The notes beneath the pieces are model-generated. The model made no database searches, was not told where the DNA came from, and saw nothing but the letters and a program-made list of their open reading frames with translations. A stretch of DNA of 13,428 nucleotides from JAUUZT01 sp964654015 (GTDB taxonomy: Bacteria > Chloroflexota > Dehalococcoidia > GIF9 > AB-539-J10): assembly GCA_964654015.1 (NCBI GenBank), contig CAZZHQ010000066.1, forward strand, positions 1 through 13,428, written 5' to 3'. Position 1 is the stretch's first letter. The number at the start of each line of letters is the position of its first letter. Made by a program: the position numbers and the translations under genes. Of the stretch, positions 7,401 to 11,942 are shown piece by piece.

Positions 7401-10156
7401 TCATGCAGTGACTTTCCTTCTTGAGCGTTTGAAAGTCTTGATTATTTCATGAGCTACTAGAAATACACCTGCCGCAGCGAGAACACTTATCCAATCGCTG
7501 ATGGTCAAGGGGGCAAATCCCAAAAATCTACTTATGAAAGGAGTGTATATTGCCGTCATGGTAAATCCAATTGAGATCAGAATGGACCACAGTATCTTTG
7601 TGTTACTCTATAAATTACTATTGAAGATTGAATAATAGCTATACCTTCTAGATAAAATATTGGCAAACTGACAGAAGACAATAGTAGCGTAACTTAAGGT
7701 AGTGGCTCTTGAGTACAAGTCATGGGTCATTGTAAGTTCAGCACCCGTACGCTCCATGAACACCACGAAATTTGCAAAACCAAGGGCTCCCATGAGAAAT
7801 CCCAGGAACAGGATTTCAGACATTGTATGCCTGTTCAGGATATGTTCTCGTTGTTTTCGGGGCGGAGAAGTCATCAAATCCTTCGAACCCGGATCAAAGG
7901 TAAGAGCCGTAAGCGGTAAAATCTCAGCCAGCAGATCAATTGCCAGTATTTGAATAACCAGAATTGGGATTGGCCAGCCAAACAAGGCTACCCCGGCTAG
8001 CCCCAAAAGAACAATAGCCAGTTCCGCACCGTTGCTGGTCAGCGATGCGATTATCGTTTTCTTCAGGTTGTTATAAATTGTTCTGCCTTCTCTTATTGCA
8101 TATACAAGTGTTGAGAAGCTGTCATCCAGCAGTATAAGTTCAGAAGCTTCCTTGGCAACATCAGTACCAATCGTTCCCATGGCAACGCCGATGTGGGCAC
8201 TTTTTAGAGCCGGGGCATCATTGACCCCATCTCCAGTAACTGCAACCACCTCTCCTTTGCTTTTTAACACTTTGACAATTCTAAGTTTATCCTCCGGGGA
8301 AACTCGGGAGAAAATAAGAGACTGATGATTTTCCATAATCTGTGTGAGCTTCTCATCCTTTATTTCAGAAAGCTCCTCTCCAGTAATTACAACTGCCTCT
8401 TCGTTTTCGGGAGACAGGTGAATTTGCTTTCCCACTGCCTGTGCCGTGATGGCGTGGTCCCCAGTCATTATAAAGGTTTTGATATGGGCCTCATGCGCAT
8501 TGTCTATTGCATCTTCCATCCCTTTCTTTGGAGGGTCATTCATTGCCATCAATCCTAATAAGGTTATGTTTTTCTCAACATCATCTATTTCGTAATCATG
8601 TTTCTCATCTTTTAGCTCCCTGTATCCAAAGGCTAAGACGCGCATCGCTTTCTTAGAGTATTCGACGTTAAGCGCATTCAGTATTTCAGTATCCTTCTGT
8701 GTGAGATCAGCTGCCTTACCTTGTTTGTAGATGTATTTACTAACAGAAAGAACAGACCCGATTGCTCCTTTCATACAGAGGACTTTCTTATTATCAAATT
8801 GTCGAATAGAACTCATCCTTTTTCGCTCAGAATCAAAGGGGAACTCCTTGAGCTCTGGATTCTCTTCGTCCTCCCTGGGAGAGCGCGTCCCCAGTTTCAT
8901 TGACACAGTGATAAGGGCAGCTTCGGTTGGGTCACCAATGGGATACCAGCCTGGGTGATCCTCATCAGCTTCATGAATTTCTGCATTAGATGCCATAGTG
9001 GCTGTATCGAGCATGATTTCTATTTTTCTAATCTCCTGCTCTGTCAGTTTCTTACCACTGGAATCCCGTATATCTCCCTCTGGCTCGTATCCAACTCCTG
9101 AGACTTCATATTGCTGGCTATCGAACCAAATATATTTTACGGTCATCTCATTTTTGGTAAGCGTACCCGTTTTATCTGTACAAATGACATTCGTTGATCC
9201 TAAGGTCTCTACGGAAGATAGCTTCTTAATGACGGCATTTTTTTAGCCAAACGGGCTACACCATTTGATAGTGCTACTGTGATTTGCATTGGAAGTGCCT
9301 GGGGAACAACAGCAACTGCAATACCCAGAGCGTAGATAAGTGCCAAATTCATACCAAGCCCCTGCCAAATGGTAACGCTGAACAGCATAATGCCAATTAT
9401 TATGGCAAAAACGGTAATCCTATTTGCTATAGACTTCATTTCTAGCTGTAAAGGAGATTTAGATATCTTTTCTTCCTGTGTCAGGCCTGCGATTCTCCCT
9501 AGTTCTGTACTCATCCCCGTCGCTACAATTACCCCTTTTGCATTACCTGTAGCGACGGTAGTCCCGAGAAATGCCATATTGTCACGGTCTGCCAGGGATG
9601 ATTTCTTCTTTATTGTGTTGCTGTGTTTTTCTTGAGGCATTGACTCACCCGTCAGGGAAAAGTCATTGGTTCTCAAATTAAATGCTTCAATTAAGCGAAC
9701 GTCGGCAGGAATTTTATCTCCTTCATCAAGATATAGAATGTCCCCGGGCACCAGCCTCGCCTGGGGCAGCTCAATTAATTCACCGTTTCTGTAAACTTTC
9801 GCAGGAGATTGAACCAGCTTCTTAAGGGAATCCATGATGCTTTCTGCCTTATGTTCTTGGAAATAACCAATAAACGCGTTTATCAGTACAATTATGAACA
9901 TAATGGAACCACCACTTACATTGCCAATAGTAAATGAAATGATTCCAGCTATGACGAGGATAATGACGAGGACATCCCTAAATTGAAGGAGAAACTGTAA
10001 CCACCTCGGTGTCTTTGCCAGAGTGACTAGCTGATTTTCGCCGTATTGAGTGAGTCGTTTTTGAGCCTCTGTATTCGAAAGACCCTTTTCACTTGTTTTG
10101 AGAACTTCGAAGCAGTCTTTGACCGTTTTTAAATAGAAATCACCAGGTTCAGTCAT
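7401..10156 (-). pseudogene. P-type cation-transporting ATPase (P2/Ca2+-ATPase-like), disrupted by a frameshift and an in-frame amber stop
   Basis: If one base is restored, this is a complete gene of 919 codons (2756 bases plus one), normal for P2-type ATPases. The 5' part (10156 to about 9245) has the N-terminal cation-ATPase domain, helices M1-M4, and the actuator motif TGES (169-172). After GVARLAKK the frame is lost in an A7 run (plus-strand T's 9238-9244) and the ribosome stops 9 codons later. The alternative frame continues without gap as NAVIKKLSSVETLG and ICTDKTGTLT, so the phosphorylation motif is present. An ATG-initiated ORF resumes at 9146 and carries MKGA, TGDHAITAQAVG and the hinge TGDGVNDAPALK, then M5-M8. 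At 7608-7610 an in-frame TAG interrupts it. The same frame then runs 68 further codons (M9-M10 and a basic tail HEIIKTFKRSRRKV) to TGA at 7401-7403. Unusual ion-site segments: PQALP replaces PEGLP in M4 and IDLLAEILP replaces the usual NLVTDGLP-type M6. GGGAG (CTCCC at 10165-10169) lies 8 bases before the ATG. Two independent lesions favour a pseudogene over one sequencing error. Confidence 0.88.
9238..9244 (-). other. A7 homopolymer at the frameshift point of the P-type ATPase
   Basis: Read on the minus strand the codons are GCT AAA AAA ATG. A -1 slip of tRNA-Lys on the A-run, or RNA polymerase stutter adding one A, gives GCT AAA AAA AAT GCC and restores the ATPase frame. No clear stimulatory stem was found just downstream. 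Single-base homopolymer loss or a sequencing error is equally possible. Confidence 0.6.
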
Positions 10157-10173
10157 CGCATTATCTCCCTCTG

Positions 10174-10356
10174 TTATTCCATATCGTATAAACCATAATC
10201 CGTCAGGGTCATCAGGTATTTGTTCTGCCCCCTGAAAGTGGATACCACATGTCTATCCGTTACCATATTAAAATAGCCTGAGAAGTGGGGTTTTCGGTAT
10301 CCCGGGGCAATATGTGGCTGGAGTTGATTGTACTCCCTCTTCAATTCCTCAATCAA
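10174..10356 (-). CDS. Short unidentified ORF upstream of the P-type ATPase (possibly a decayed remnant)
   Basis: A 60-codon frame with only a TTG at its 5' end and no ribosome site there; an in-frame TGA lies nine codons before the TTG (10381-10383). An internal ATG (residue 31) has a modest AGG upstream. The segment EELKREYNQLQPHIAPGYRKP faintly resembles the C-terminal YN..RPH..LGY.TP motif of IS3/IS481-type transposases, but the rest does not. The same frame further upstream is peppered with stops between short plausible peptide stretches, which suggests a degenerating gene. It ends 17 bases before the ATPase ATG and could be a leader segment of that transcript. I do not recognise it. Confidence 0.3.
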   Translation of the reverse strand: MIEELKREYNQLQPHIAPGYRKPHFSGYFNMVTDRHVVSTFRGQNKYLMTLTDYGLYDME

Positions 10357-10479
10357 TATCCTGCTACCCTTGATTCATGAAGCAGCTATTGGTTTATATG
10401 GACAACGATTTCAATATCACGCCTCATTATTATTAAATGTCTATTGTTTGTTCCTGCCATCGCCACCTATACTAATAAG

Positions 10480-10545
10480 TTATTTACCCGTATCTAAAGT
10501 TAATTCCATGGAATGGAACCACTCGTAGAGCGATTGTATCACCAT
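10480..10545 (-). CDS. Possible 21-codon small ORF with good ribosome site
   Basis: The frame MVIQSLYEWFHSMELTLDTGK ends in TAA. AGGAG (plus-strand CTCCT at 10554-10558) lies 8 bases before its ATG, better than chance expectation for a random short frame. It shares a reading frame with the stop-riddled stretch leading to the 10174-10356 ORF, so it may be the start of a decayed gene. An upstream-peptide or leader role for the ATPase transcript is another possibility. No homology recognised. Confidence 0.2.
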   Translation of the reverse strand: MVIQSLYEWFHSMELTLDTGK

Positions 10546-10559
10546 TTGCAGTTCTCCTA

Positions 10560-10616
10560 ACGTATGAACTTAATCTTATTTAAACACAAATTTAGGCCAT
10601 TAAATAATTCATACGT
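10560..10616. repeat. Inverted repeat ACGTATGAA ... TTCATACGT
   Basis: Perfect 9-base arms at 10560-10568 and 10608-10616 are separated by 39 AT-rich bases. A third TCATACGT occurs at 11079-11086, upstream of the HTH gene. The spacing is too wide for a normal transcription-factor half-site pair; it may be the relic of element ends or two separate operators. Confidence 0.45.
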
Positions 10617-10662
10617 GAGTTGACCTGCTCCTCAAAAAACCAGTCCTTCAGTGATAATAGAA

Positions 10663-10686
10663 TGGGGCAAGTCCAGACTTGCCCCA
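10663..10686. repeat. 24-base GC-rich perfect palindrome
   Basis: TGGGGCAAGTC and GACTTGCCCCA form an 11-bp inverted repeat around a central CA, realistically a 10-bp stem with a CCAG loop. It stands out against AT-rich surroundings. No immediate T-run follows on either strand; on the minus strand, downstream of the HTH gene, a T6 run comes only about 24 bases later. It could be a factor-independent pause or terminator, a REP-like element or a mobile-element end. Confidence 0.55.
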
Positions 10687-10818
10687 CTTAAGGAGACTCG
10701 AACTATTAACCTACCTCAAGGCTGAAAGCCAGTTTAGAAGTTCTGTCTATTGAATACGATAGTCAATTTCTCAAATCATACTAAGTAATATGTAGCAAAC
10801 TAAGTTGCCCGTAAGTTT

Positions 10819-11019
10819 CTATACCAGGATAAGATTGTTTTGCTGAAGGAAATGATCTACGTCTTCGCGCCTGAATCTTCGGTCGCGTCTTGTCCCTAAC
10901 CGAAAAGAAGGGAGCAGTCCTTTGTTAGTCCAGTGTCTTACAGTGTTAGGATGAACGCGAAGGAAGTATGCGACTTCACTGGTGGTCATTATCCCTGAAT
11001 TCTGCATCGCCACTTGCAT
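10819..11019 (-). CDS. Excisionase/MerR-type helix-turn-helix DNA-binding protein (HTH_17-like)
   Basis: This 66-aa protein is essentially one winged-helix-turn-helix domain. It contains MTTSEVAYFLRVHPNTVRHW (11-30), the helix-turn-helix with recognition helix HPNTVRHW, then a turn with NKGLLPSFRLGTRRDRRFRREDVDHFL (32-58), a wing rich in arginines. This is the pattern of excisionase-like and MerR-like domains that bind a short DNA site, often as an accessory recombination factor or a small regulator. There is no effector domain. The start is well fixed: plus-strand ATCACCTCC (11023-11031) is a 9-base complement-type Shine-Dalgarno ending 3 bases from the ATG side, the strongest in the window. 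No integrase is visible nearby. It is divergent from the surface-protein genes 296 bases away, so it may regulate them; that is inference. Confidence 0.85.
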   Translation of the reverse strand: MQVAMQNSGIMTTSEVAYFLRVHPNTVRHWTNKGLLPSFRLGTRRDRRFRREDVDHFLQQNNLILV

Positions 11020-11022
11020 ATT

Positions 11023-11031
11023 ATCACCTCC
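11023..11031 (-). promoter_or_regulatory. Near-perfect Shine-Dalgarno of the HTH gene
   Basis: On the minus strand this reads GGAGGTGAT, matching the complement of the bacterial 16S rRNA 3' end over nine bases. The distance from the GGAGG core to ATG is about 7 bases. It decides the start codon and supports bacterial origin. Confidence 0.85.
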
Positions 11032-11135
11032 ACTTAGATTATCGTTACGTAAGTTAACTCATGCTATCTTAAGCTACCTCATACGTCTATCACCTAAAAG
11101 TCCTGCGTTAGGCTCTGGCTTCTTGATGTATAATC

Positions 11136-11159
11136 AATAAGTACTAAGAAATAAGTACT
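11136..11159. repeat. Direct repeat AATAAGTACT x2, 14-base period
   Basis: Identical decamers at 11136-11145 and 11150-11159 each contain the palindrome AGTACT. A third AGTACT lies at 11244-11249, right at the predicted transcription start of the surface-protein genes. These may be operator sites between the divergent HTH and surface genes. Confidence 0.4.
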
Positions 11160-11209
11160 TTTGTCCGATGAGATTGGAGGATATGGTAGGTAAATTAAAG
11201 TAACTGCAC

Positions 11210-11237
11210 TTGACAGAAGTATTGAGACTGGTACAAT
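11210..11237 (+). promoter_or_regulatory. Sigma-70-type promoter for the surface-protein genes
   Basis: TTGACA (11210-11215, perfect) and TACAAT (11232-11237, 5/6) are separated by 16 bases. Predicted start near 11244, giving a leader of about 70 bases to the ATG at 11315. AGTACT repeats flank it. Confidence 0.65.
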
Positions 11238-11314
11238 TGTCACAGTACTAAAAAAATGAGATAATATGTATGAATAATGCCTATAGAGATTAAGGCAGGT
11301 AAAGGAGACGGAAA

Positions 11315-11833
11315 ATGAAAAAAACGTTGTTTCCCTTGGGAGTAGTAATACTGGTTATGTCGCTGATACTAACAGTTGTGGGTACTACAAGCGCCACGGG
11401 AACGGGGCAACTGAAGATATTAAAACAAGATCAAAATGGCAACGCCCTGGTAGGGGCGACGTTTGTAATCAGTCCCAACCCACACAACTGGACAGCACCG
11501 GACCTGACAGTGGTAGACAACGGCATAAATGATAATGATACCGCCGATGGTGTACTACTGATAACAGGGTGCAATATAGATTCAAGTCAAGAATACACGG
11601 TTACAGAGACGGTGGCTCCGCCTGGATATACTCCCGCACCACCCCAAACCACAATTATAGGTCATGGATCAGAAAGCACTCCGGTAACACTGACCTTTAT
11701 AAACACCCCATCGGTAGGAGGCGCTGCACTGCCTGTAAATAAGGTTGGGATTTTGATTCCCTGGGTAGGCCTGGCATTTATGGTTAGCGGGGCAATAACA
11801 TGGTTTGCGTTAAAGAAACGCAGTACCGCCTGA
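11315..11833 (+). CDS. Secreted SpaA/Cna-B-like (prealbumin-like) surface protein with C-terminal membrane anchor
   Basis: A 172-aa protein. A signal peptide (1 to about 27: KK, a hydrophobic core, then TTSA) leads to one prealbumin-like domain (about 31-131). The domain opens GQLKILKQDQNGNALVGATF, has EYTVTETVAPPGY (93-105) and closes LTFINT. These are the landmark positions of the Lys-Asn isopeptide-forming fold, here Lys37, catalytic Glu98 and Asn130. Two sequons (Asn58-Trp-Thr, Asn74-Asp-Thr) could be N-glycosylated. The C-terminus is VGGAALPVNKVG (134-145), a hydrophobic helix (146-165) and a KKR tail: the architecture of a sortase-type signal, but LPVNK is not canonical LPXTG. Similar VGG...PV(N/D)K tails are, as I recall, common on Chloroflexota-like surface proteins. 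AAAGGAG lies 7 bases before the ATG. The thioester protein follows 109 bases on, probably in the same transcript. Role: small cell-wall or anchor subunit, inferred. Confidence 0.82.
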   Translation: MKKTLFPLGVVILVMSLILTVVGTTSATGTGQLKILKQDQNGNALVGATFVISPNPHNWTAPDLTVVDNGINDNDTADGVLLITGCNIDSSQEYTVTETVAPPGYTPAPPQTTIIGHGSESTPVTLTFINTPSVGGAALPVNKVGILIPWVGLAFMVSGAITWFALKKRSTA

Positions 11834-11899
11834 CGCCGAATAAGAGAATACAAAGATACTTGTGTTTATCTGGGATTTATATCAGCTTGTTTCATACAG

Positions 11900-11911
11900 T
11901 TATCATGATAA
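11900..11911. repeat. 12-base palindrome TTATCATGATAA
   Basis: A perfect palindrome in the 109-base gap between the two surface-protein genes, 31 bases before the second ATG. It may be a regulator site; no clear separate promoter is visible in the gap. Chance cannot be excluded. Confidence 0.3.
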
Positions 11912-11942
11912 AAAGCAGGAAAACCTTAAAGGGAGATATAGG

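Larger units (their letters stand above)
10546..10818. other. Gene-poor stretch downstream of the HTH gene
   Basis: Apart from the inverted repeat and the palindrome listed separately, these 273 bases show no supported coding frame. A fragment reading GACTCGAAC then AACCTAC (about 10695-10713) superficially recalls the reverse complement of a tRNA T-arm and variable region but does not fold. Confidence 0.4.

Noticed and set aside
7608..7610. Amber (TAG) recoding, for example pyrrolysine, in the P-type ATPase
   Set aside because: TAG terminates the DUF1028, flavoprotein and HTH genes at sensible ends, and the ATPase also carries a frameshift, so loss of function is the simpler account.
10328..10528. 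66-codon plus-strand ORF near the ATPase start
   Set aside because: No ribosome site, AT-rich composition, no motif, and it overlaps the minus-strand fragments.
10690..10745. Minus-strand tRNA remnant (GTTCGAGTC T-loop-like and GGCTTTCAGCC anticodon-like pieces)
   Set aside because: Only the loop words match; T-stem and anticodon stem form at most two pairs each and no acceptor or D-arm can be built.
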